A DNA stretch of 64,000 bases from Alcaligenes sp. SDU_A2 (GCF_038237375.1 NZ_CP151273.1:3038001-3102000), one strand, 5' to 3'; shown: positions 42,771-51,055, numbered from the stretch's first letter. Translations and numbers: made by a program. The notes: generated from the sequence alone by a model not told the origin.

Positions 42771-43514
42771 TTATGCTCTTTCTGCCAGACTGGATTGTCG
42801 GAACAACTGTCCCCATCCCTGTATGCGGGACGGGTCTTGTCCGGCCAACAACAGCGACTTCCAGACTGTCACGCTGACCGAGTCATACACTGGAATACCG
42901 ATCTCTTTTTCAATCTCATCCACCAGCCGCGCGCCACGCAGATTCGTGCACAGAATCGCAATGGCCTCGGGCTGACGCTCGGCTACCCGGTAGATCATCT
43001 CGCGCAGGGTGGACTCGTCATATTCCGAGAACGAAAAATTACCTTTATCGCCCAGATGCTCTTCGGCCACCACCTGATGCCCGGCCGCATCGTAATTGCG
43101 CACAATGGCTTGCTGCACATCCTTCAGATAGGGCGTAACCAAGCCCAACCGGCCCACATTGCCGCGCGCCAGCACTTCGTTCAAGGCCAGCACACTGGTC
43201 GTGGCCGCAATACCGGTGCGGTCAACAATCGCGGCGCATAGCCGTTCATCGACCTCAAAACCCAGCCAGCTTGCCGCCGTGCCGCTCCAGGCAATGGCAT
43301 CCATGCGCGCATCGCTCAGCAGTTCGGCCGCCTCCAACAAGGCAGGCAAGGAAAACTGAGCCAGCGCGCCGTCCTCCAGCGAAATCTCGCGCACGACAAA
43401 ACGCTGAAAGTGCGCCGTCACCAAGGGAAACATGTCCATCAGCAATGCGCTGGTGTAGGGCTCCAGCACCGTGTTGGAGGACGGGGTGATCATGCCCAGC
43501 AAGGTCCGTTTCAT
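42771..43514 (-). CDS. Asp/Glu racemase superfamily enzyme, arylmalonate-decarboxylase-like active site
   Basis: The 247-residue protein belongs to the Asp/Glu/hydantoin racemase - maleate isomerase - arylmalonate decarboxylase superfamily (MITPSSNTVLEPYT start, CTNLRG near the end). The second catalytic cysteine, C189, is present. The first, needed by racemases and maleate isomerase, is absent: SGTA at 77-80 has glycine at that place, as in arylmalonate decarboxylase of Bordetella bronchiseptica (G74, T75, C188). Y129 in VTPYLKDV fits the decarboxylase tyrosine. I infer a decarboxylase-like or single-cysteine reaction. ATG 43514 has AGGAGA upstream. It is the first gene of the TRAP operon. 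Confidence 0.8.
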   Translation of the reverse strand: MKRTLLGMITPSSNTVLEPYTSALLMDMFPLVTAHFQRFVVREISLEDGALAQFSLPALLEAAELLSDARMDAIAWSGTAASWLGFEVDERLCAAIVDRTGIAATTSVLALNEVLARGNVGRLGLVTPYLKDVQQAIVRNYDAAGHQVVAEEHLGDKGNFSFSEYDESTLREMIYRVAERQPEAIAILCTNLRGARLVDEIEKEIGIPVYDSVSVTVWKSLLLAGQDPSRIQGWGQLFRQSSLAERA

Positions 43515-43545
43515 TACGGGGTCTCCTGATAAAATTTGCGTTTTT

Positions 43546-43563
43546 AATTTTGTATGCAAAATT
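43546..43563. promoter_or_regulatory. Palindromic operator for the adjacent GntR regulator
   Basis: AATTTTGTATGCAAAATT has perfect 7-bp inverted arms around a 4-base centre. It contains TTGTATGCAA, close to the TTGTATACAA sites bound by many FCD-type GntR regulators. It lies in the divergent gap 32 bases before the racemase-like start and about 100 before the gntR start, so it can control both directions. Confidence 0.75.
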
Positions 43564-43660
43564 CAATGTTCAAAAACATGCTATAAAATCCACTGCAAAG
43601 CCGCAACCAAAAATCGCGCGGATTAGGGAATGTTCTAAGAAACCCAAACGGAGCATCGCC

Positions 43661-44353
43661 ATGAATGGCATCAGCACTACTCCCAGCACAGCCTTGCGCG
43701 TCAAGCGCGAGCCTATGTATCTGGTCATCGCCAACCAGTTACGCAGCCTGATCCTGAAAGCCGAATTAAAACCGGGCAGCCGCGTACACGAGCAATATCT
43801 GTCCGATCTGTTCGATGTCTCGCGCACGCCACTGCGCGAAGCGCTGAAAGTCATCGCCCAAGAAGGCCTGATCGAACTGTTACCCAACAAGGGAGCCCGC
43901 ATCACGGCTATCGATCTGCAAGAACTGCGCGAGATATTCCAGGTCATGACCAATCTGCAGGCCCTGGTGGCCGAGCAATTGCTGGAACACGCCAGCGACC
44001 AGGATGTGCAAGGCCTGATGCAACTGCACACGGCGATGGTGGATGCCGCCCGCCAGGGCGATCGGGACGGCTACTTCAAACTGAACCAGAACGTACACCA
44101 CGAGTTCAGCCGCCTGGCCGGCAACAGCGTACTGGCCGACATCGAAAAGCAGTTGGGCGTCAAGATCGCCCGTGCGCGCTACATGGCCAACCTGAACCCG
44201 GACCGCTGGCTGGAGTCGGTGACCGAGCACGGACACATCATGCACGCCTTGCAAGCCCGAGATCGTGCCGGCCTGATCGCCGCCATGAGCGAACACATGC
44301 GCAACACAGGACAAGCCGTACTGGCCGGCCTGCCCGCCGACGGGCAGGACTGA
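43661..44353 (+). CDS. GntR-family transcriptional regulator (FadR/FCD subfamily)
   Basis: The 230-residue protein has an N-terminal winged helix (VIANQLRSLILKAELKPGSR, LSDLFDVSRTPLREALKVIAQEGLIELLPNKGARI) and a C-terminal all-helical FCD ligand domain (ARQGDRDGYFKLNQNVHHEF, EHGHIMHALQARDRAGL). The histidines and aspartate expected for metal and carboxylate binding are visible. ATG 43661 has CGGAG upstream. It is divergent from the TRAP/racemase operon and 95 bases upstream of the dihydropyrimidinase, so it likely controls both. The effector is probably a carboxylate from the same pathway. Confidence 0.92.
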   Translation: MNGISTTPSTALRVKREPMYLVIANQLRSLILKAELKPGSRVHEQYLSDLFDVSRTPLREALKVIAQEGLIELLPNKGARITAIDLQELREIFQVMTNLQALVAEQLLEHASDQDVQGLMQLHTAMVDAARQGDRDGYFKLNQNVHHEFSRLAGNSVLADIEKQLGVKIARARYMANLNPDRWLESVTEHGHIMHALQARDRAGLIAAMSEHMRNTGQAVLAGLPADGQD

Positions 44354-44448
44354 GCGGCGTCTTGCCCCCCTGCCCGGCCAAGCTGGCGCGCAGGGCCTCT
44401 CTATCTTGAACCACAGTGTCCACAGAAGACACGAGCCGGAGACTTCCC

Positions 44449-45858
44449 ATGTTTGACCTGATCATTAAAAACGCGGACATTGCCACGGCCAGCGAACGCT
44501 ACACCTGCGATATAGGCATACAAGATGGCCGCATCACTACCCTGGCCCAAGGACTGGAGGGCGCACGGGAAACCGTGGACGCATCCGGCTATCTGGTGTT
44601 GCCCGGGGGCGTCGATGCGCACTGCCACCTGGACCAACCCATGCCGGAAGGCGTGCGCATGGCCGACGATTTTCTGAGCGGTACGCGCTCGGCTGCCTGC
44701 GGTGGCACCACGACCGTCATTCCCTTTGCTGCCCAGGAAAAGGGCCAATCGCTGCGGGCCGCCGTGGACGACTACCACCAACGGGCGCACGGCAAGGCCG
44801 CCATCGACTATGCGTTTCACCTGATCGTCGCGGACGCCACGCCCCACGTGCTGGAACACGAACTGCCCGAGCTGGTGCGCGAAGGCTACACGTCCTTCAA
44901 GATCTACATGACCTACGACGATCTGAAACTGAGCGATCTGGAGATACTGAAAGCCCTGGATGTGGCGCGCCGCGAAGGTGCCCTGGTCATGATTCATGCC
45001 GAAAGCGCCGACTGCATCACCTGGCTGACGGAAAAGCTGAGCGCCGCCGGGCAGACAGACCCTCGCTATCACGCCGTCTCGCGCCCTTCGGCTGTGGAGC
45101 GCGAGGCCACACACCGGGCCATCACGCTGTCTGAACTGGTGGACGTACCTATCCTGATCGTGCATGTGTCGGGCCGCGAAGCCATCGCGCAGATCCATTG
45201 GGCCCAAGGCCAGGGACTGAAAATATATGCCGAAACCTGTCCACAGTACCTGTTCCTGACCCAGGACCATCTGGACGAACCCCATTTCCATGGAGCCAAG
45301 TTCGTCTGCAGCCCGCCGCCCCGCGACAAAGACAATCAGCAGGCCGTCTGGAATGGCCTGGAAAAAAATATCTTCAGCATCTTTTCGTCGGACCACGCGC
45401 CCTTTAACTTCGAGGACCCCTGCGGTAAAAAATTAGCGGGCCAGGAGCCTGACTTTCAATACATACCCAACGGCATCCCTGGCCTGGAAACACGCCTGCC
45501 CTTGCTGTTCTCGGGCGGCGTCAACGAGGGCCGGATCAATGTGCACCAGTTCGTGGCACTGACCGCCACCAATCCCGCCAAACTCTATGGCTTGTATCCA
45601 CGCAAAGGCTCTATCGTGATCGGCGGCGACGCCGATCTGGTGCTCTGGAAAACAGACCAGCGCGTCACCATACGCAATGAAGCCCTGCATCATGCCGTGG
45701 ACTACACACCATACGAAGGCACTATCGTGCAGGGCTGGCCCATGATGACATTTTCGCGCGGCAAGCTGGTCAGCAAGGACTTCCGGTTCGTGGGCGAAGC
45801 GGGCGCAGGCCAGTTCATGTCTTGTCAAAACCCCACGCTGGACGGTCGCCTGCGCTAA
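44449..45858 (+). CDS. Dihydropyrimidinase/hydantoinase
   Basis: This amidohydrolase opens cyclic ureides such as dihydropyrimidines or hydantoins to N-carbamoyl amino acids. The 469-residue protein has all metal ligands: H58 and H60 (DAHCHLD), carboxylated K151 (TSFKIYMTYDD), H183 (MIHAES), H239 (IVHVSG) and D315 (SSDHAP). ATG 44449 has CCGGAG upstream. A hydantoinase beside a racemase-superfamily enzyme, a TRAP importer and a GntR regulator suggests uptake and degradation of a cyclic ureide or related carboxylate. No carbamoylase gene is in the cluster. Confidence 0.93.
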   Translation: MFDLIIKNADIATASERYTCDIGIQDGRITTLAQGLEGARETVDASGYLVLPGGVDAHCHLDQPMPEGVRMADDFLSGTRSAACGGTTTVIPFAAQEKGQSLRAAVDDYHQRAHGKAAIDYAFHLIVADATPHVLEHELPELVREGYTSFKIYMTYDDLKLSDLEILKALDVARREGALVMIHAESADCITWLTEKLSAAGQTDPRYHAVSRPSAVEREATHRAITLSELVDVPILIVHVSGREAIAQIHWAQGQGLKIYAETCPQYLFLTQDHLDEPHFHGAKFVCSPPPRDKDNQQAVWNGLEKNIFSIFSSDHAPFNFEDPCGKKLAGQEPDFQYIPNGIPGLETRLPLLFSGGVNEGRINVHQFVALTATNPAKLYGLYPRKGSIVIGGDADLVLWKTDQRVTIRNEALHHAVDYTPYEGTIVQGWPMMTFSRGKLVSKDFRFVGEAGAGQFMSCQNPTLDGRLR

Positions 45859-45956
45859 GCGAAAGGGGTTACGCGCAAATAAAAGGGGCTGCGCTAAACA
45901 CCGGAGATTCCTTCGTATTGCTTGGGCCGTTTGGGCCGAGCAGAGAGTACCTCGGG

Positions 45957-46195
45957 TTCTCGCCAGGCCGATCCTAGCGGGCCGGCTGGGCTAAGTCCTT
46001 CGCCCGCGCTGTGCGCGGGTTCCCTGGTCAGGATGCCGGGGCGGGCGGAGCGTGAACTCGCAGGGTGATTCGTCCACCGGACGAATCACAAGCGTCCTGC
46101 TCGAACAGCACGCCCCTTACCTCCCGCCCCGACATCCCGCCTGCGGCGAAGACCCTGACTCGCCCACCGGCCCGCTAGGATCGGCCTGACGAGAA
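45957..46195. repeat. 239-bp near-perfect long palindrome
   Basis: In the 595-base gap between the dihydropyrimidinase and the lipoprotein gene, the outer 29 bases (45957-45985) are the inverted complement of 46167-46195 with one mismatch. The inner halves also pair imperfectly, for example the two ATGCCGGGGCGGG and CCCGCCCCGACAT tracts. The exact centre is an 11-bp hairpin (46065-46075 with 46079-46089). A further 7-bp hairpin, CCCGCGC-tgt-GCGCGGG, lies in the left half. The element could be a MITE-like repeat or a large folded RNA. No coding frame or terminal target duplication was identified. The base before it and positions 45859-45956 show nothing else. Confidence 0.8.
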
Positions 46196-46450
46196 CAGCA
46201 CCGCCGTGCTTGGCCTACATGGCGGGACGTGCGCGTACGCCGTACAAGACATCAGCCATACACTAAATGTTCTGTTGAGTACGGATATATATAGTCAGGG
46301 CTATGTCATCGGTGTTTTGAGCCGTTCAAGGCGCCTTCAAAAAGCCAGTTCCTCATCGACTGGGTAAATTGGCTTCCGGAATGCTTCGAAGAACCAAATA
46401 AAAACCCCTTGGATATCCAAGGGGTTGGGGCTTTGCACGGTACTGCGTAA
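46196..46450 (+). other. Non-coding stretch with a start-less open frame
   Basis: The stretch after the palindrome is AT-richer than its surroundings. A rightward frame is open from 46295 to the stop at 46448-46450 and has protein-like composition (PFKAPSKSQFLIDWVNWLP, ECFEEPNKNPLDIQG) but no ATG. It runs through the terminator hairpin of the opposite gene. It may be the 3' remnant of a lost gene, or chance. I cannot identify it. Confidence 0.3.
46395..46426 (-). terminator. Terminator of the small lipoprotein gene
   Basis: On the minus strand the perfect 24-bp palindrome at 46403-46426 (AACCCCTTGG-atat-CCAAGGGGTT) is followed by TTTATTTGG. It lies 27 bases past the lipoprotein stop. Confidence 0.88.
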
Positions 46451-46453
46451 CAG

Positions 46454-46681
46454 TTAGCGATTCTTGCCGACCTGGTCGCCAATAACGCCACCGATGGCCG
46501 CACCGCCTACCGTGCCCAGTACACCACCACCGCTGATCACGGCTCCGGCGACACCGCCTAATCCAGCACCAGTAACCGTGCTTTTCTGGCGATGGCTCAT
46601 ATTGTCCCAAGAGGAGCATCCGGCCAGGGTAACAGCCAGAACAGCGGCCAGGCCTGCTTTAGTGATAATGGCTAATTTCAT
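46454..46681 (-). CDS. Small glycine-zipper lipoprotein (OsmB-like)
   Basis: The 75-residue protein has a lipoprotein signal peptide with lipobox LAGC (residues 19-22), so the mature protein is acylated at Cys22. A short polar segment (SSWDNMSHRQKSTVTG) follows, then a glycine-zipper region (GAGLGGVAGAVISGGG ... GGAAIGGVIGDQVG) that can insert in or line a membrane. OsmB and similar envelope-stress lipoproteins have this layout. GGAG lies eight bases before the ATG, and a strong terminator follows. It is an independent one-gene unit. Confidence 0.85.
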   Translation of the reverse strand: MKLAIITKAGLAAVLAVTLAGCSSWDNMSHRQKSTVTGAGLGGVAGAVISGGGVLGTVGGAAIGGVIGDQVGKNR

Positions 46682-46703
46682 ATACGACTCTCCGTGAAAT
46701 AGC

Positions 46704-46719
46704 TGTTGTTAAAACAACA
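46704..46719. promoter_or_regulatory. Perfect 16-bp palindrome in the lipoprotein leader
   Basis: TGTTGTTAAAACAACA lies 22 bases before the lipoprotein start codon. It could be an operator or a small hairpin that affects translation. A weak promoter pair (TTGCTA, 17 bases, TTAATG on the minus strand) lies just upstream. No regulator can be named. Confidence 0.4.
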
Positions 46720-46804
46720 TTAACGGATATCTCACGACAGTAGCAAGAAATGACGACAACGGGGTTGTTAGGTAACACTACATTTGTAAACCCCGCCTTT
46801 GCCG

Positions 46805-47341
46805 CTACTTAACCAAAGCCAGCACCTGCCTGAAAGCCGGATTGGACGGGATTTCCAGCCACTCGAACATGGCCATCTCGGCGCTGACGCGCTCCAGGCC
46901 ATGCTGGGCCCAACGGTCCCAGGCGGCCTGCCGGTCTTCGTGACGACGCGAACCCACGCAATCCCCCACCAGTACCGGCTCGTATCCGCGCTCTTTCAAG
47001 CCCAGGCCAGTTTGTAACACGCAAATATGCGCCTCTGTGCCCAGAAGCAACACTCGTGGCCGCCCCACCGGCAAAGCCGGCAGAAAATCCACTTCGCGGG
47101 TAGCGTCAAAGTGCTTCTTATGCAGAACCTGGTCCAGATGCGGGGTCAGGGACCGATCGGTAGGCCCGATCTTGTCGGCCCAGTGCTCGGTCGCAAACAC
47201 CGGCACGCCCAGAAGGCGTGCCGCCTGCGCCAACTTGCCCGCGCGATCGAGCAACGCAGCATGATCGGCAATCGCCGGCAATAGGCCGGTTTGCATATCG
47301 ACAATCAACACCAACGACTGGTGGGCGGTCAGCACAGGCAT
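46805..47341 (-). CDS. Isochorismatase-family cysteine hydrolase (YcaC-like)
   Basis: The 178-residue cytoplasmic hydrolase has the family triad: Asp in LVLIVDMQTGLL, Lys in LHKKHFDA and Cys in LGTEAHICVLQTGLGL. The cis-peptide region before the Cys (TEAHI) is typical. The exact substrate is unknown; YcaC-type enzymes of this size are poorly defined. It starts 9 bases after the ettA stop on the same strand and is probably read with it. Confidence 0.9.
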   Translation of the reverse strand: MPVLTAHQSLVLIVDMQTGLLPAIADHAALLDRAGKLAQAARLLGVPVFATEHWADKIGPTDRSLTPHLDQVLHKKHFDATREVDFLPALPVGRPRVLLLGTEAHICVLQTGLGLKERGYEPVLVGDCVGSRRHEDRQAAWDRWAQHGLERVSAEMAMFEWLEIPSNPAFRQVLALVK

Positions 47342-47350
47342 GGCAACTCC

Positions 47351-49024
47351 TTACTTAAGGGACTTGTAGCGGATACGGCGTGGCTTGGCGGCCTCTTCAC
47401 CCAGGCGGCGTTTCTTGTCGGCTTCGTATTCCTGATAGTTGCCATCGAAGAACACGGCCTGAGAATCGCCTTCAAAGGCCAGTATATGGGTGGCGATGCG
47501 ATCCAGGAACCAGCGATCGTGACTGATGACAAGAACCGTACCGGCAAATTCCAGCAAGGCGTCTTCCAGGGCGCGCAGCGTTTCCACGTCCAGATCGTTG
47601 GACGGTTCGTCCAGCAACAGCACGTTACCGCCGGCGATCAAGGTCTTGGCCAGGTGCAGACGCCCACGTTCACCGCCGGACAGATTGCCCACGATCTTGT
47701 TCTGGTCGGCACCCTTGAAGTTGAAACGGCCCAGATAAGCGCGCGACGGCATCTCGAATTTGCCCACCGTCAGCAAATCGGCTCCATCGGCAATCGCATC
47801 AAACACTGTTTTTTCGTTGGCCAGCGCATCGCGCGATTGGTCAACATACGCCAGCTTGACGGTCTGACCCAGTTTGACCGTGCCCGAATCGGGCTGCTCT
47901 TTACCGGCCAACATGCGGAACAAGGTGGACTTACCCGCGCCGTTGGGGCCGATGATGCCGACAATGGCACCGGCCGGCACCTTGAAACTGAGATTGTCGA
48001 TCAGCAGGCGATCGCCATAGCCTTTGCTGACATTCTCGAACTCGATGACTTCGTTGCCCAGGCGCTCGGCCACCGGAATGAAGATTTCCTGGGTTTCGTT
48101 GCGCTTCTGGTATTCGTGCGAGGACAGCTCCTCGAAACGAGCCAGACGGGCCTTGGCCTTGGCCTGGCGTCCCTTGGGATTCTGGCGCACCCACTCCAGC
48201 TCTTTCTTGATGGTCCGCTGGCGGGCGCTTTCGGACGACTCTTCCTGTTTCAGGCGGTCTTCCTTCTGTTCCAGCCAGGAGCTGTAATTGCCCTTCCAGG
48301 GGATGCCGTGACCACGGTCCAGTTCCAGAATCCATTCGGCGGCATTATCCAGAAAGTAGCGGTCGTGGGTCACAGCCACTACCGTGCCGGGGAACTGGCG
48401 CAAAAATACTTCCAGCCATTCCACGCTTTCGGCGTCCAGGTGGTTGGTCGGTTCGTCCAGCAGCAACATGTCGGGCTTGGACAGCAACAATTGGCAGAGG
48501 GCCACGCGGCGCTTTTCGCCACCAGACAAATTACCGATGACGGCATCCCACGGCGGCAGGCGCAACGCGTCAGCCGCAATTTCCATTTGAGTTTCGATGT
48601 CGTCCGCGCCGCTGGTCGCAGCGGCGGCAATCACGGCTTCCAGCTCGGCCTGCTCGGCGGCCAATGCGTCGAAATCAGCGTCCGGCTCGGCATATTCCGC
48701 ATACACCTGCTCCAGACGCTGCCGCGCTTCGAACACTTGTCCCAAGCCGGCTTGCACCGCTTCGCGTACCGTATGCGCGGGATCAAGTTGCGGCTCCTGG
48801 GGCAGGTAGCCGATCTTAATACCCGCCATGGGAATGGCTTCGCCTTCGATATCCTTGTCCACGCCCGCCATGATCTTGAGCAATGTCGACTTACCCGAGC
48901 CGTTCAGGCCCAGCACGCCGATCTTGGCACCAGGAAAGAAAGACAAAGAAATATTGCGCAGAATCTGCCGCTTCGGCGGCACGATTTTGCCGACGCGGTT
49001 CATTGAATATACGTATTGGGCCAT
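47351..49024 (-). CDS. ettA: Energy-dependent translational throttle ABC-F protein EttA
   Basis: EttA binds the ribosomal E site and gates the first elongation steps by ATP/ADP ratio. The 557-residue protein has two ABC domains: Walker A GLNGSGKSTLLK and GPNGAGKSTLFR, signatures LSGGEKRRVAL and LSGGERGRLHL, and Walker B LLLDEPTNHLD and LLLDEPSNDLD. The P-site interaction linker between them is visible (KGNYSSWLEQKEDRLKQEE). It starts MAQYVYSMNRVGK and lacks the C-terminal coiled coil of Uup. The length matches E. coli EttA (555). Confidence 0.96.
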   Translation of the reverse strand: MAQYVYSMNRVGKIVPPKRQILRNISLSFFPGAKIGVLGLNGSGKSTLLKIMAGVDKDIEGEAIPMAGIKIGYLPQEPQLDPAHTVREAVQAGLGQVFEARQRLEQVYAEYAEPDADFDALAAEQAELEAVIAAAATSGADDIETQMEIAADALRLPPWDAVIGNLSGGEKRRVALCQLLLSKPDMLLLDEPTNHLDAESVEWLEVFLRQFPGTVVAVTHDRYFLDNAAEWILELDRGHGIPWKGNYSSWLEQKEDRLKQEESSESARQRTIKKELEWVRQNPKGRQAKAKARLARFEELSSHEYQKRNETQEIFIPVAERLGNEVIEFENVSKGYGDRLLIDNLSFKVPAGAIVGIIGPNGAGKSTLFRMLAGKEQPDSGTVKLGQTVKLAYVDQSRDALANEKTVFDAIADGADLLTVGKFEMPSRAYLGRFNFKGADQNKIVGNLSGGERGRLHLAKTLIAGGNVLLLDEPSNDLDVETLRALEDALLEFAGTVLVISHDRWFLDRIATHILAFEGDSQAVFFDGNYQEYEADKKRRLGEEAAKPRRIRYKSLK

Positions 49025-49307
49025 AAGAACCTAAAAAGGGAAAAACAAGCCAGACAGAGCCGGCCTGCGGCTACGGTGTCTGTGTCACGACAGGTGGGGC
49101 GCGGCGGGCACCATCGTCTGCGCCCCGCACGCCGTACACGAAAACCCAGGCCGGCGCACAGACGCACCGAATAGATGGAAACAGCGATTGTAGGCGTTTG
49201 CCGTCCGAAAATGCGCGCTTTGGCGCGATAGATACGCAGGCCAGCGACCCGCCCAGCAACACCCGTCGGTTAATATACTCATTTTATGCTGACAAACCAA
49301 AGACACC

Positions 49308-49802
49308 ATGTCCTTCGCTGACGCACCTGATCTTGTTTTTACCGCCGATGAGCTGGAAACCCTAGGCCGCACTGCCGATGCCTTGAGTGCTTATTTAGGC
49401 CGCGCCGTGTTGGCCGAAGTCGTGGACGCCCAGGAAACGGGCTTTGAATGGGCCATTTTTGCCGTTCCGCTGGATAAGGACGAAGACGAAAGCCAGTTCA
49501 CCGTCGTGCAGATAGGCGGCGAAGGGGCGCGCGTGCTGGGCAACCGGGGAGGCCTGGAACCGGACGACACCGCTGTCTACGCCTGCCGCTATCTGTGGGC
49601 CATCCAGTTGACCGATGCCGACCCGGTGCGTTTCATCAAAGTGGACGAAGAAGGCGACGAAGTAGCCTGGACCGAGACGTTGGAAGAGCTGCTGCCCTTC
49701 GCGCTCAAAGACGATGCCTTCATACCCGACGACGATCAAGACGATGATGATCAAGACGACGACGATGAACTGCCCGACAGCCGCGGACAGATTCTGCACT
49801 AA
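49308..49802 (+). CDS. Acidic protein of unknown function
   Basis: I do not recognise this 164-residue protein. It is strongly acidic. Residues 1-130 look like a compact alpha/beta domain (FTADELETLGRTADALSAYL, EWAIFAVPLDKDEDESQFTV, YACRYLWAIQLTDADPVRF). The tail is nearly pure Asp (DDDQDDDDQDDDDELPDS). No signal peptide or membrane segment is seen. It is divergent from ettA and convergent with a glycosyltransferase gene. The Asp tail may bind metals or basic proteins, but that is a guess. It is likely a real gene from its codon use and ATG in a promoter-like AT-rich gap. Confidence 0.75.
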   Translation: MSFADAPDLVFTADELETLGRTADALSAYLGRAVLAEVVDAQETGFEWAIFAVPLDKDEDESQFTVVQIGGEGARVLGNRGGLEPDDTAVYACRYLWAIQLTDADPVRFIKVDEEGDEVAWTETLEELLPFALKDDAFIPDDDQDDDDQDDDDELPDSRGQILH

Positions 49803-49811
49803 GTCTGCCAG

Positions 49812-49842
49812 CCGGCGGGCCCGCAATAGCTAGGCCTGCCGG
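49812..49842. terminator. GC-rich hairpin between convergent genes
   Basis: Arms CCGGCGGGCC and GGCCTGCCGG (one G-U pair) lie between the acidic-protein and glycosyltransferase stops. There is no U tract, so this is a possible but weak bidirectional terminator. Confidence 0.4.
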
Positions 49843-49852
49843 GCACCCCCTA

Positions 49853-50776
49853 TTAGGTGCGCAGCCGATCGCGGATATATAAAGCGGCCCCCGCCGGCCA
49901 CATCAGTCCGACCAGCAGGCGCGCCGCCATCCCTTTAAGCGGGTATTGCGGCGGTGGCCGGCGACCACTGGCGCGCAAATGCAGGCCGAAGCGCGTATAG
50001 CGCGCCGCCGCCATCAAAAATGCCTTGGGGCTGTAGCGGAACCACGGCAGACACTCCACCACCGTATCCTGGGCCAGTAACCATAGACCCAAGGCATGCT
50101 GCTGGCTGGTCTTGCCCTGCATGGACAGGGAGTCGGGGCTATCGTGGTAAACACGAAACACCGTATTGACGAAGCGATGCTTGTAGCCCGCGCGCGCAAT
50201 CGCCCGCCAGACCATGCTTTCGGGCACAAAACCGTCGATCTGATCCGGAAAAGGAAACTGGCGCAACACCGCCGTGCTGAGACAACCGAATTTCTCGCCG
50301 CGTACATCGTAGCGAAAGGTCAGATCTAGCGCCGTGGCATCAAAAACATCGCTGGGATACATATCGCCCACCACCTTGCCGTCGGGGCGCACACATAGCC
50401 CGGTCACGCCCGCAAAGCCGTCGCGCTCCTGTTCGGGAATATGGTGCCAGACCTGCGCCATGTCGTACAAAGCGTTGGTGCCCAGCGTATCGTCACTGTC
50501 CAGCGCAACGATCAATTCGCCATGCGCCAAAGACACGCCGTGGTTGAAAGCCGCCTTTTTATGTCGGTTTTCTTGCCAGGCATAATGAATCGGGAAGCGA
50601 GCTTCCTGCTGCCAGCCCAAAACCAAGTCGCGGGTCTGATCGGTAGAGCCATCATCGATCACCACCCACTCGAAATCCTGATAGGTCTGTTCGCACAGCG
50701 AGCGATACGCCCGCTCCAGGGTGTGAGCCCGGTTGAAAGTGGGCGTCAGGACCGTGAACAAATGGCGCCATTCCAT
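49853..50776 (-). CDS. Glycosyltransferase family 2
   Basis: The 307-residue protein begins FTVLTPTFNRAHTLERAYRS and has the GT-A motifs VVIDDGSTDQT and LIVALDSDDTLG (DxD-like metal site). It is predicted to transfer a sugar from a nucleotide sugar on the cytoplasmic face. The C terminus has a hydrophobic segment (LLVGLMWPAGAALYI) that may attach it to the membrane. ATG 50776 gives the normal family start; the longer frame crosses a terminator hairpin and is rejected. The target glycan (LPS, capsule or other) cannot be told, as no other sugar genes are near. Confidence 0.88.
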   Translation of the reverse strand: MEWRHLFTVLTPTFNRAHTLERAYRSLCEQTYQDFEWVVIDDGSTDQTRDLVLGWQQEARFPIHYAWQENRHKKAAFNHGVSLAHGELIVALDSDDTLGTNALYDMAQVWHHIPEQERDGFAGVTGLCVRPDGKVVGDMYPSDVFDATALDLTFRYDVRGEKFGCLSTAVLRQFPFPDQIDGFVPESMVWRAIARAGYKHRFVNTVFRVYHDSPDSLSMQGKTSQQHALGLWLLAQDTVVECLPWFRYSPKAFLMAAARYTRFGLHLRASGRRPPPQYPLKGMAARLLVGLMWPAGAALYIRDRLRT

Positions 50777-50950
50777 GATGTTTTCTTCTTCTTTCTCGAT
50801 ATTGAGCACACTGCGCAACCCGCCCTTTACCCATCCGCAACAAAATGCCTGTATACCATAGCACGCAAGAGCAGTGCCGCCATCGCCCGACCTGGGACAA
50901 GCGGCCGGGAATTGGTATCCATTTTTAACTGCGACATGGCGCGCACACAA

Positions 50951-50980
50951 AAAAAACCACAGGCATTCCTGTGGTTTTTT
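50951..50980. terminator. Bidirectional terminator
   Basis: A 13-bp perfect stem AAAAAACCACAGG-catt-CCTGTGGTTTTTT has T runs on both strands. It lies 75 bases past the stop of the 42-residue gene and ends its transcript. It also insulates the glycosyltransferase gene. Confidence 0.9.
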
Positions 50981-51055
50981 CCCTGTTTGAAAACAGTTGG
51001 CGTTCTTTGGCGGCGAGGGCAAAGCCTACGCCGCAAAAGTCGCCGTCAAATGCGC

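Noticed and set aside
45957-46195. CRISPR array or integron attC site
   Set aside because: There are no regularly spaced direct repeats and no cas or integrase genes; the structure is one symmetric palindrome.
50777-51022. 82-residue N-terminal extension of the glycosyltransferase frame
   Set aside because: It crosses a strong bidirectional terminator and has cysteine-rich, non-conserved sequence; the GT2 domain starts at 50776.
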